From Mycoplasmataceae bacterium (GTDB taxonomy: Bacteria; Bacillota_I; Bacilli_A; Mycoplasmatales; Mycoplasmoidaceae): a stretch of DNA of 64,000 nucleotides. A program made the translations under genes and the position numbers. The stretch covers positions 186,001-250,000 of the forward strand of contig JAHHTH010000002.1 in the NCBI GenBank assembly GCA_020024755.1. Reading direction: 5' to 3'. Shown piece by piece: positions 41,024 to 51,100 of this stretch. Within the stretch, counting starts at the first letter, position 1, and every line of letters begins with the position of its first letter. The notes below the pieces were generated by a model. It was not told the DNA's origin. It was given only the letters and a program-made list of their open reading frames with translations, and made no database searches.

Positions 41024-41512
41024 TTAAGCCTTGCATTCGTCAAGTAGTTGCAATAATGTTTCTAGTGCACGAACGGCAATGTTTAACTTATTTACTTGCC
41101 TTTCATTTTCTTCTAAATTAAATTCGTATACATATGTTTGATCAATTAGAGTGATTCCAACATAATACATACATGCGGGTTTATTTTCGATTAAGTTTAT
41201 AGGACTAGCATTGCCAGTAATAGAGATGCATATGTCTGTATGCATTATTCTATTTGTGTTTTGTGCCATAAGTTCAGCTACTTGTCTACTTACTGCACCA
41301 TATTGTTCAATGATTGATTTATCAATATGAACAACATTTTGCTTAATCTCATTGCTGTATGAAATAATAGCTCCTTTAAAATATTGTGAGCTACCATCAA
41401 CTGAGGTTAGTAGATTACTTAATGTTCCACTACTAGCTGATTCACAACAACTAATGGTTAAATTTTTCGATATCAGTGCTTCTTTAATTTTTTTAACAAT
41501 AACTAATTCCAT
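41024..41512 (-). CDS. CinA C-terminal domain protein (nicotinamide-nucleotide amidase type)
   Basis: The 162-aa protein matches the stand-alone CinA C-terminal / PncC domain: a C-C-E-S-A-S-S-G block equivalent to the family's A-E-S-C-T-G-G, V-D-G-S-S-Q-Y-F-K-G, I-S-Y-S-N-E, Y-G-A-V-S and S-I-T-G-N-A-S-P. PncC deamidates NMN to recycle NAD. The catalytic Ser-Lys positions appear kept, but a change from T-G-G to S-S-G in the signature is notable. I chose the ATG at 41512 because a TATAAT lies 10 bases upstream of it; the frame extends further to a GTG at 41566. Confidence 0.8.
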   Translation of the reverse strand: MELVIVKKIKEALISKNLTISCCESASSGTLSNLLTSVDGSSQYFKGAIISYSNEIKQNVVHIDKSIIEQYGAVSRQVAELMAQNTNRIMHTDICISITGNASPINLIENKPACMYYVGITLIDQTYVYEFNLEENERQVNKLNIAVRALETLLQLLDECKA

Positions 41513-41522
41513 AATCACATTA

Positions 41523-41528
41523 ATTATA
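41523..41528 (-). promoter_or_regulatory. -10 box of the cinA-recA operon
   Basis: TATAAT on the minus strand ends 10 bases before the ATG at 41512. Transcription would begin within about 2-4 bases of the start codon, giving a nearly leaderless mRNA. Confidence 0.55.
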
Positions 41529-41667
41529 ATCTCTTCATCTTCGATTAATGGAATAAAGTGAAGCACTGATAGGAGTGTTTTATTTTTTTAACCCCCACAT
41601 TATATAGAAGTCCAATTTTTCTGAAAAAAAGGACAAGAAAAAGTAAAATTTTTTTGTCCAAAAATTT

Positions 41668-41694
41668 CTTATAAATATATTTTATATTTATAAG
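41668..41694. repeat. 27-base palindrome between cinA and the lipoprotein gene
   Basis: A perfect 12-base-pair inverted repeat (41668-41679 with 41683-41694) around a TTT centre lies in the 342-base gap between divergent genes. A second, imperfect pair (GGACAA with TTGTCC) lies about 20-40 bases before it. The short A/T stem could be an operator or a hairpin; no T run follows. Confidence 0.5.
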
Positions 41695-41708
41695 GGGAAA
41701 TAGCAAAA

Positions 41709-41795
41709 ATGAAACTTTTTTTCAGTGATCAAGAGAAATTGGTAAAAAATAGGTTAAAAATGGCAATTTTTGAAGATTTTTTGAAAAATTTATAA
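41709..41795 (+). CDS. Possible 28-aa peptide
   Basis: A short frame starts at ATG 41709, with AAGGGG about 11 bases upstream, and ends at TAA 41793-41795. It lies between the palindrome and the lipoprotein promoter. Length and spacing make it uncertain; nothing in it is recognisable. Confidence 0.2.
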   Translation: MKLFFSDQEKLVKNRLKMAIFEDFLKNL

Positions 41796-41839
41796 AAAAA
41801 GTCTAAAAATCATTATGTTTCTATCCTATATAAATAGTT

Positions 41840-41845
41840 TATAAT
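41840..41845 (+). promoter_or_regulatory. -10 box of the lipoprotein gene
   Basis: TATAAT ends 9 bases before the ATG at 41855 and no Shine-Dalgarno is present, so the mRNA should have at most a few leader bases. Confidence 0.6.
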
Positions 41846-41854
41846 ATATTCCAT

Positions 41855-42814
41855 ATGAAAAAATTTCACCTTGGTAGAAAAACTAAACATATTTTATTAA
41901 TATCACTTGCAGCAATATCAACTACGAGTGTTTTAGTTCCTACAGTAACAAGTTGTAGTCATGTTCATAGTGATTTACTTTATTCTGGGGCAATGACTAA
42001 AATAGACGAAAGTAAAACTACTATAAATGTAAATCGCCCATTAAAGTCTAATGTGGATCAAGAAATCATTGATGATGTATGACAAAATCTAGATCAATAT
42101 AAAGATTTTATTGCTAATTATGGAATTTTTCAAAATACATCACTAACAGGTAGTGATATTACAATTCCATATAGTTCTATTGAAGTTAAGAGAAATGGTT
42201 GATACAATTATGTAACAATGCAAGCATATACAAGAACATACTATTTTGATAATGCACCTCGTATATTGAATGATACTGCTTTTCCTCAATCTGGATCATT
42301 TGGAGACAATACAACTTATAGAGTGCAATTAGAACAAAAAGAATTAAGTGACATTACTCCTAAAGTGCAAAACTTTCAATTACCAGAAAATAAAAAATAT
42401 TTAGCTGAAAAAATTAAAACTCTACAATGAAGTCTAACACCTCATTTATTTGAATACATTCCAAAGCGTTTAGATGTAAGAGATATTAATATCAATAATG
42501 CTAGTATTGCATCTGCAGATGCTGATAACAATATTATTACTTTGAACTTTACATTAAAGTGCATTTATAACAAACAAGGTTTAAAAGAACAAAACTTTAC
42601 ATTGTATTTAGTTTCTAAAAATTATAATGGTCCAATCACTGGAACATATTCGGCTAGTCAAAATAGCCGATCAACTGTGACTGCAGTTAAAGAAGCAAGT
42701 GACTCAAATAGTTCGGGTGTTGTTAATAACCAACGTCAATGAATTAATGAATCAGAATGCAGCACAGCTGTAACTTTTTCTTTTAAAAACCCTGTTAAAA
42801 ATCCTGCTGCTTAA
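41855..42814 (+). CDS. Surface lipoprotein with a single repeat-type domain
   Basis: This 319-aa protein has a basic N-terminus, a hydrophobic segment and the lipobox V-T-S-C with Cys34, so it should be lipidated and face outward. The region around residues 180-250 (L-D-V-R-D-I-N-I, then I-I-T-L-N-F-T-L-K, then Q-N-F-T-L-Y-L) follows the same order of strands as the repeat units of the giant proteins, including the preceding helix of the type K-Y-L-A-E-K-I. It looks like a small lipid-anchored relative. The C-terminus is Ser/Asn-rich. The stop is separated from a tRNA gene by one base. Confidence 0.8.
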
Positions 42815-42815
42815 T

Positions 42816-42892
42816 GCACCATTAGCTCAATCGGATAGAGTTCATGACTTCGGATCATGAGGTTAAAGGTTCAAGTCCTTTATGGTGCGCCA
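42816..42892 (+). tRNA. tRNA-Arg (anticodon UCG)
   Basis: A complete cloverleaf: acceptor GCACCAT pairs with ATGGTGC, D arm GCTC/GAGT (one G-U pair), anticodon stem CATGA/TCATG with loop C-T-T-C-G-G-A giving anticodon UCG, T arm AAAGG/CCTTT with loop TTCAAGT, and an encoded CCA end. It starts one base after the lipoprotein stop, so it is probably transcribed with it. Confidence 0.96.
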
Positions 42893-42906
42893 CTTTAAAA
42901 AAAAAT

Positions 42907-42939
42907 AAACTCCATTTTTTGTCAATGGAGTTTTCTTTT
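42907..42939 (+). terminator. Terminator after tRNA-Arg
   Basis: A 9-base-pair stem (42907-42915 with 42925-42933) and a T-rich tail follow the tRNA by 14 bases. Confidence 0.8.
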
Positions 42940-42983
42940 CTAGCTATTGATTTATATTTCAAATGAGAGTATAGTTTGATAAT

Positions 42984-43030
42984 GGTGCTTGCATCGTCGA
43001 CCAAATAATGCTGATTATTTAGCAAGTACC
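42984..43030 (+). ncRNA. Structured leader RNA ahead of the sigma-like gene
   Basis: GGUGCUUGC (42984-42992) pairs with GCAAGUACC (43022-43030) as nine base pairs with one G-U. Inside, AAAUAA (43003-43008) pairs with UUAUUU (43015-43020), leaving a 10-base internal loop AUCGUCGACC opposite a single A. A TATAGT-type -10 (about 42969-42974) would place the transcription start just before the stem. It ends 47 bases before the ATG of the next gene, so it does not cover the AAGGAG site. I cannot match it to a known riboswitch class. Confidence 0.45.
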
Positions 43031-43077
43031 CACAATGTTCATAATTTTGAATTAAAGAAGATAAGGAGAAAAGAATA

Positions 43078-43758
43078 ATGAATTCAAATTATAACCAAAT
43101 TAATGACATCTATCGTAAATGTTTAAAACAAAATATTTGTTCTGAAGACTTAAAAAATCATATTGGTCATCTATCAGACCTAATATTCCATCAATTACAC
43201 AAAAATATCACAAACTATATGCAAAGATGAAATATATTCAACCATAATAGAACAGCTTTAGATTACTACAGTGTAACATATGAAAAAGTTTCAGATAGTA
43301 TTATCAAAATGAGAAATAGACAATCAATGATGCTAAGTGTAAATTTTTTTATAAGACAAATTTATACAATGATCAGAAATGAAATTTATAAGGATATGCG
43401 TTCAGAACTATGTGACAAAAAGAGATGCTTAACTATGGCTCAATCAATTGACACTAAAATGAGCGAAATGAATGAAGCTGATAAATTTGGTAATAGTAAA
43501 CGAAACATACAAAATGATATAGCCAATGATAATGTTGAATTAAACTCAATGATTAATGAAGCAATTGAAGAGTTTGCTAGCGGTAAACCAGGAATGATAA
43601 AAGAAATTATTTATTTAAGAATGAAGGGATATGGGAATTGTGAAATATCTAGAAAAATAGGTATGCACCCAAAAGCTGTAGCACGTTTAATATCTACATT
43701 AAGAAAAGAAATTGATTTCAAAAATCAGATAGAATATTTACAAAAATTTAATTTCTAA
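43078..43758 (+). CDS. Sigma-70-like regulator, possible alternative sigma factor
   Basis: The 226-aa protein has two blocks like ECF/ComX-type sigma factors. Residues about 60-115 (S-V-N-F-F-I-R-Q-I-Y-T-M-I-R-N-E-I-Y-K-D-M-R) resemble region 2.3-2.4. Residues about 173-211 (I-Y-L-R-M-K-G-Y-G-N-C-E-I-S-R-K-I-G then A-V-A-R-L-I) form a helix-turn-helix like region 4. A Lys/Asn-rich linker joins them. Mycoplasmas usually have one main sigma factor plus, in the pneumoniae group, the MG428 regulator of recombination genes; nearness to recA fits but does not prove this. AAGGAG lies 9 bases before the ATG, after a structured leader. Confidence 0.5.
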
Positions 43759-43788
43759 GAAAAATATACCAATTAAAGATTATTGTTA

Positions 43789-43794
43789 TACAAT
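43789..43794 (+). promoter_or_regulatory. -10 box of the PTS IIA gene
   Basis: TACAAT ends 5 bases before the ATG at 43800. No Shine-Dalgarno precedes the start, so a leaderless transcript is expected. Confidence 0.5.
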
Positions 43795-43799
43795 AAAAA

Positions 43800-44144
43800 A
43801 TGGTTGGTACCAAAATGAAATATGATTACGAAAATTTAGCTGATATTGCTTTAAAGCTTATCACACAATCAACAACAGCTAAAAGTTATGCTATAGATGC
43901 AATGGAAGCAGTTAAAAAAGGTGATTTTAAAAAGTCAGACGAATTATTAGATAAAGCTAATGAAGTTTTATTAATCTGTCAAAAGCAACATGCCTCAATC
44001 ATCCAAGCTGAAGCCAGCGGAGAAAAAGTAGAAATATCACTTTTAATGGCTCATGCAATTGATCAAGTTCAATCTGCAGAGACAATAATTTTACTTGTAA
44101 TCGAAATTATAAATTTATATAAAAAAACAAATTCAAAATTATAG
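43800..44144 (+). CDS. PTS lactose/cellobiose-family IIA component
   Basis: This is a phosphocarrier of the phosphotransferase sugar uptake system: it takes phosphate from HPr and passes it to IIB. The 114-aa protein has the three-helix IIA-Lac pattern, G-D-F-x-x-A-like motif (K-G-D-F-K-K-S-D-E-L-L) and the active-site His85 in L-L-M-A-H-A-I-D-Q-V-Q. No IIB or IIC gene is adjacent, so its partners must be elsewhere or it acts in regulation. A start at the second Met (43815) is possible; the first is preferred because of the promoter spacing. Confidence 0.88.
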   Translation: MVGTKMKYDYENLADIALKLITQSTTAKSYAIDAMEAVKKGDFKKSDELLDKANEVLLICQKQHASIIQAEASGEKVEISLLMAHAIDQVQSAETIILLVIEIINLYKKTNSKL

Positions 44145-44154
44145 AACACCTATG

Positions 44155-44186
44155 GACAGTCTTTTATAGATTGTCTATTTTTATTT
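44155..44186 (+). terminator. Terminator of the PTS IIA gene
   Basis: GACAGTC (44155-44161) pairs with GATTGTC (44169-44175), one G-U included, with a 7-base loop and a T-rich tail that runs into the end of the convergent gene. Confidence 0.8.
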
Positions 44187-44993
44187 AAGTAAAACTTTAA
44201 TTATTGATGAATCATATTCAGGTTTTAGTCTATTGAATTTATACATATATTCATCTTCTTTTTCTGCTTTCTTAATTAAGTCTTGTCATTCATCCAGAGA
44301 CTTCTTAGAAGCAAATAGTTCGTTGTAATCAGTCATGATATTAAATGGTTCAAAGATATTAAAGAATCCATGAGACATAATTGCAAATGCATCCAATTTG
44401 TTTAATGAACATGTTTTAACCTTAAATGGAATGTACTTAACTTTTTCAGCATTTGAAATGATTTTATATCCTTTTGGTTTATTGGCCATTGCCCTATTTT
44501 TACAAATCATATCAAAAGTGTAAGGGTGTTCCATTGGATTAATTGCTGGATTCTTTAGTTTCAATTGCTTAGTTTCATTTAAGACCTTTTTATTTAAATC
44601 TTTAAGATCACTAGAATCAAAAATCAGTTTCGTTTTATTCTTGTGATTGATCAAAATAGAGCCATCTCCAATACTAAAGAAGGTTACCTTATCTTCATGA
44701 ACTAATGCTCCGCATGCACTTGTTGAAACTAAACAGTGTACTAAATCAGCATCAATAAACTCATTAATAATATGAGCAAGTGTTTCACTTACTTGTTCTG
44801 GAGTAGTAAATTCATCACATTTGCTAAAACGTTTAACTATAAAATCTAAGAAAATAGAGGTAGGAGATGATTCATTACAGTTTTCCTGACTGATGTCATC
44901 TTCACCATCAAAAACAAAAAATAGATTTTCATTAATGACAATTCTATCTTCGCTATATTTACGATATTTTCTAGTATTTTCATAAACTAACAT
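44181..44993 (-). CDS. PP2C-like serine/threonine phosphatase (divergent)
   Basis: The 270-aa protein follows the PP2C order: an early D-R-I-V with a strand leading to F-V-F-D-G-E (metal Asp-Gly), a helix, S-T-S-A-C-G-A-L-V, F-S-I-G-D-G-S, then I-M-S-H-G-F-F in place of the usual S-D-G-L, and a C-terminal E-Y-D-S-S-I-I-K-V-L-L resembling the D-N-I-T-V strand. The Asp of S-D-G is His here, so one metal-site residue is altered. No kinase gene is adjacent. AAGG at 44999-45003 (minus strand) may be the ribosome-binding site. Activity is uncertain. Confidence 0.6.
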
Positions 44994-45072
44994 ATTTATT
45001 ACCTTATTATATTATATGGTAGTTAAAGTCGATATTTACACAAAATGTACAATTAAAACTTTACTTGCATTG

Positions 45073-45127
45073 TATAATTATAAGTATATATGTTTGGTAT
45101 TTATGTCTAGTTAGAGGCCTAAATATC
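45073..45127 (+). promoter_or_regulatory. Promoter and leader hairpin of giant gene 3
   Basis: TATAAT at 45073-45078 is followed by a hairpin in which GGTATTTA (45096-45103) pairs with TAAATATC (45120-45127), one G-U, around a 16-base loop. A GAGGTG Shine-Dalgarno then precedes the ATG at 45157. The hairpin does not hide this site. The 163-base gap from 44994 holds nothing else visible. Confidence 0.5.
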
Positions 45128-45156
45128 ATTTTTGAGTACAAATAAGAGGTGTTTAA

Positions 45157-48100
45157 ATGAAAAAGAAAACGAAATCACTGGTTAGTATTATTGGGGTATC
45201 CAGTTTATTGTTATCTACTGGTGGTGCTGCTTTGTCAGCTAAAAATCATGAAACAATCATTAATAAACAAAACAGTACAAAAGCTCTAAGTGATAAGGAC
45301 TTAGGGATAAATGCTATTAATGGTGCTGAAGCTGATCAAATGTATAATATTGGTTCATTTGGTACTATAGATATTGAAGATAGTAATGCTGAATATTGTA
45401 ATGATGCAATGCTAAAAGAAACATATTCATTACAAGATTTTGGTACATATAATTATTCGTTCTCAATTGCAGATTGACCTGCTCTAGATAATATACAAAC
45501 TTTCAAAAATACTGTTAGTGAAAATTGAAGTTACATATTTAAAAACGATCCAATGATAAGTAAAAGTGAATGAGATACAGCAACTGATATGGCTGCTGAA
45601 TATTATGTACCTTCTGAACTTCCATATACTATTATTCTTGTTTGTACATTTAAGACTTCTGGTGGAAGAATACTTTCCTTCATGACTTCTATTAATGAGT
45701 TTAGAGAAGAAGCGATGCCTAATTTAAGTAGACTACCTTCACCTCTTAGTGATGGCTTTATAAGCAAAGAATGTGCATATACAAGCCCATATCCAATACC
45801 ACTTACATACGACCAATTGTATGGAGAAGATGCTGTAGCTCCATCAGTTGAACAATGATGATCTCAAATGATTGATACAAGTCCTGAAGACTTTGCAAAT
45901 ATATTTAGACCAGGTGGTTTAGTTATTGCAGAAAATGTTACTACTGAGTTTGGAGATGATGATAATTGATGAAGAACTGATGGAAATTTTAAAGTAAAAT
46001 ATGCATCAATATATAATTATGAATTTTTAGATCCATATACAGCAAAATTCTCAGTTGCCTTTCAATGTGCAAATGCTGATGGTAAAGTTTGACCTGAAAT
46101 TTATTACTACGATAATATTACTCTTTTTGGTTTCAATGAAATCAATCAATCAATTGATCTAAGTGGTGGAATTAATGTTCCTGGACAAACTGAAGTTCTT
46201 CCAGATGAAAATACAATAAACACTACAGTCGTTAAACAAGCGATAATAAATAAAATTACTGGAAATGATCCTAAACCAGCAGTAGGCGATGTATATATTA
46301 AAAATATTAGATTTGATAAATTTTCTGGTAATGTTACAGTTGATGTTGATATTGATAACTTCTGAGAAAATAGTCATAAAATTACAAAACATTTAACAAA
46401 TGTAGCTTTAAAAGGATTTAAGATTGTTTCTACAACTTTAAATTTAACTAGTGTAAATCAAGGGGTTAATGTTGGGTTATCAGATAGAATTGCATCTCAA
46501 TATGCACAAATTGATTACCCAGCATATAAATCAGCTTTAATTAGAAAAATTTATGAAAAGCGTAATGCAATTTTTAATGACCTTGATGAAACAACAAGTG
46601 AAAATGGTATAAGAGGACCTCAAGATATTGATATTAAGAATGCACACGCTAATGATGCTGATGGTTCTTTAACTGTTGATATTATTTTAAATAGAGGTGC
46701 TTGATACAATTCAAGACCTAATACTCAACCTTTTTCACAAGTTAAATTAACAGGATTCTCAACTGCAACTAATTTCCCATTTGATACTGGAAAAAAGAAA
46801 CAACTTCAAATTCAACCAAAGAAAGAATGAGCATGAAGTGAATTATTCGCTACTGATCCATTAACTGTTGAAGAATTTAATAATGAATTTTTAAAGAACC
46901 CTGGAACTAGTGAAGAACTATGTTTTAGTTTTTTAACTGCTGGATACGCTATTGCAAAAACAATTAGCCCTGAATTAGCAAGAGCTTGAAACCCTTTCGA
47001 AAATAACGGTAGCGGAGAATCAGTTAGCTTCTTGCGTTTTGAAAATGTAGAAATTTTAGGTCGTACTAAAGCTAAGGCAGATATTTGATTTAAAAAAGTA
47101 ATTAACCAAGAAACTCGTGAAATCGATTCAACAATTTACCATTGAGATGGAATTACATTTACAGGACTTAAAAATGATGTACCTCCAACAGATTTAAAAG
47201 CTGGTGCATTACCATTTAGTGATAGAGAAGCAGAAAGTGTGTCTGATGACGAACTATCTCAAGCAATCTTCAATGCTGGTTATTTAAAAAATCCAGCATA
47301 TCTTAAAAAATTTGAATGACAAGATATTAAAATTTTAAACAAGAGATATACTACTGCAGGTGCGATAACTTGTGATGTTAACATTGTTAATTCAAAAGCA
47401 TCTAACAACGGTGATGATCCAGTTCCAGAAAAGTTATTTCAAAATGTAACATATACAGGATTTAAAAAGTTGTATCATAACATCAACAGTTCTAATCAAA
47501 ACCCTTTCATGATTAATGTTCCTAACCAATCAGAAGTTGTTTTATCAAAAGAAACTTTCGATACTGATACAGTTAAGAGTGCAGTTATTGCTCAAATTTC
47601 AGGAGATAATCCTAAGCCAACAATTAGTGATGTTAAATTATCTAACTTAAAAATTAATAAATTCATTGGTACTGGAAGCGCTGATGTATCTATTACTAAT
47701 TTCTGACAAGATGGATTTAAAATTACAAAACAATTACAAGGTGTAGGATTTGAAGGATTTAAATTAGTTGAAACTACACTTAAACAAGATGTACTATCTA
47801 ACGGATTTGATTTAGGTTTTAGTTCTAAACCAGCTTCTGAATATAAAAAGGAATCTAATCTTCAACTTGTAAAAGAAGCAATTTACAATCATCGTGATCA
47901 AATTTTTAATGACCTTGACGAAGTTAATGAAGACAATGCTTTAAAATCTGCAAATGATATCCAAGTTACATTTGGTGAAGCTAATAATTCAAATGGTACT
48001 CTAAAGGCAACTATTACTTTAACTAAGGGTGCATGAAAAGATGCTATGCCTAATATTGAATCATTTGCTGAAATCACTTTTAAAGGATTCTTAAAATCAG

Positions 48101-51100
48101 CTGATTATCCATTTGATACAGGAACACTAAATGGTACAAAATTTGGTCAACCTACAGAAAAAGAATATGCTTTTTCAGAAAATTTCTATTTAAACAAAGA
48201 TGAACAAGTTCCAACAGCAGAAGAATTTAAACAAAAATATTTAGAAAATACTGAACCTTCTTCAGATATATTCAAAAAATTTGTTTTCTTAGGATCAAAT
48301 ATTTCTGAATTTAATCCTGAATTGGCTGAATATTGAGATTGATATAGCTTAATGGAAGGAGCAGCTCCTAAAGCTATGGTTAAATATGTACGTATAGTTA
48401 ATCCAATTATTCAAAGTTATACTAAAGTTAAATTTGATATGCAATTTAAAATAGAAGACGTAGATGGTACAGTTAGACCAGATATTTACTATTTTAATGA
48501 TATTGTTGTTACTGGACTTAGAAATACTGTACCAGCAACTGTACTTGATAACAATATTCCATTACCACTATCTGATGTAGAAGCAAAAGATGCAACTGAT
48601 GCTCAAATAGCCCAAGCTATTATTGATGCTGGAAGTTTAAAATACCCAGCATTTGGAACACAATTTGAAGCTAAAGATGTTGTTGTTTCAAACTTAAGAC
48701 TTCCATTAGGAGACACTCAACCAATTGTTCAATGTGATGTAAATGTTGTTAACAATAAAGCTACAAATGATGGTGATCTTCCTGTTTCTGTAAAAGAATT
48801 CAAAGATGTATATTTTGGTGGATTTAAATATCCAGATAATGATATTGTTATTCCTGACAATAGATTAAATATCCCTGGTCAATCAGAAGTTTATGCTTCT
48901 CAAGCAGTTGAACAATCAAGTGCTGTTAAAGATGAAATAGTTAAATTAATTACAGGTACTGATCCAAAACCAACTGCAAGTGATGTAACTATTAAATTTA
49001 AGAGTGCTAACAAATTTAAGGGTGAAGCTGTAGTTGATATTGATATCGCTCATTTTGCTTGAGGTGGTGAAATAATTGTTAAGAATCTTCAAAATGTAGT
49101 GCTAACAGGTTATAAGAAAGATTCTACATCAATTAAAGCAGCTGCTACTGATACAGGATTAGTAGGTGAATATACTGAATATCTTCTACCTTCAGAATTT
49201 GTAAGTAACTTTGGTGACAACTACTTTAAATCTACTATTTATGAAAGACGTGCTGAAATCTTTGACTATCTTGATGAAACTGAAGGAAGTGAAAATAAGA
49301 TTACTAGTGCAGATGATATCACAGTAAACATTAGAGATATTGATGACAAAAATGGTAAATTAAAAGTTTATGTAACCTTAAGTAAAGGTGCTTGAGAAAA
49401 TGGTAAGCCTAGAACTAGAACATTTGTTAAACCAATATTATTTACTGGCTTCATGAAACAAGGTAATGATATTCAAATTCCTGATAACAGATTAAATATT
49501 CCAAATCACGAAAATATTGATCCAAATACTGATACAGTAAACTCCTCTGCAGTAAAAGAACAAATTGCTGGTTTAATTACTGGTGGAAATACACAACCTA
49601 CTGCTAATGATGTTACAGTAACATTTAAAAATGCTGACATTTTCTTAGGTGAAGCTACAGTTGATATTAGTATTGAACATTGATTTGAAAACAATGAAAT
49701 TATTACTAAAAAATTAACTGATGTAACATTAACTGGTTATAAAAAAGTTTCAACTTTCATTAAGACTGAAGCTTCAACTACAGGTATTGTTATAAATCAA
49801 GAAGCTTCTGAAGATAACCTTATATCTGGTAAAGATACATTAGCTTCTGAATATAAAGATTTAATTAATGAATATGGAAATATTGCAAGTTTAGAAATAT
49901 ACAAAAACCGTGATAAAATCTTCGGAAACTTAGATGAGAGAACTACAAGTACTAATAAAATCTCTGATCACTCTGAAATTACAGTTAGAGCTGGAGAAGT
50001 TGATGATGCAAATGGTACATTAAAAGTTTACGTAACCTTGAAGAAAGGTGCATGAATTTTAGGACATCCTAATACTGCTGAGTTTATTCAACCTGTTCTA
50101 ATAACTGGATTTAGAAAAGAAGATAACCAAATTTCAATTACTAAACCTTTATTTGTTAATGGTGTAGCTGATAAAGATATCACTGCAGAAAATGTTAACT
50201 CAATGCCAGTTAAACAAGAAATTGCTAAGTTAGTTACTGGTGCAACTACTAAGCCAACACCTAGTGATGTTTCTGTTAAACTAAAATCTCAAGATGGATT
50301 TATTGGTAAGGCAGTTGTAGATGTTACTATTAATAATTGATCTGTTAATGGTGCAATGACTCAACATACAATTCAAGATGTATCATTAATAGGATTCAAA
50401 CCAGTTGCAACTTCTGTTAATGTAGAAGCTGCTGTCAAAGGATTGGATCTTAGTGCAGATTATGGTACAACATTACCTTCTGATTTCCAAAAAGATGGTT
50501 CTTATGGCCCATTAATTCTTTCTATGCTTGTTTATGAACATATTAATGAAATTTTCAATAATTTAGATAATAGAGAAGGAAGTGAAAACAAAGTTCAAGA
50601 TGCAGGAGATGTATCAATAAGAATTGGTAGTGTTGATGACGCTTTAGGTACTATGCAAATTTATGTAACCTTAACTAAAGGTGCTTGAGAAAACGGAACT
50701 CGTAGAACTAGAGAATTTGAACAACCTATTACCATTACAGGATTTAAAAAACAAAGTAATAGCATTAATATCACTGGCCCAATAGAAATTCCAGGACAAT
50801 CAAATGTTTTAATAACTAAAGATACTGTAAACTCTAGTGCTGTTAGAGAAAAAATTGCAAGTTTAGTTACTGGTGCTACTACTAAACCTGGACCTGACCA
50901 TACTACAGTTACATTAAAGTCACATGATGACTATTTAGGTTCTGCAACAGTAGATGTAGATTTTACTAACTGATCAGAAGCTGGAGTGATGACTAATAAG
51001 AAAGTTGAAAATGTTAATTTAACTGGATTTAAAAAGATTGCAACAACTATTAAACCTGAAGTTATTAGTTCAGGAATAGACTGTGAATTAAATACAGGAT

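Noticed and set aside
42984..43030. SRP RNA or a known riboswitch
   Set aside because: The SRP GGAA-tetraloop domain and the consensus cores of fluoride, preQ1, purine and ZTP riboswitches are absent.
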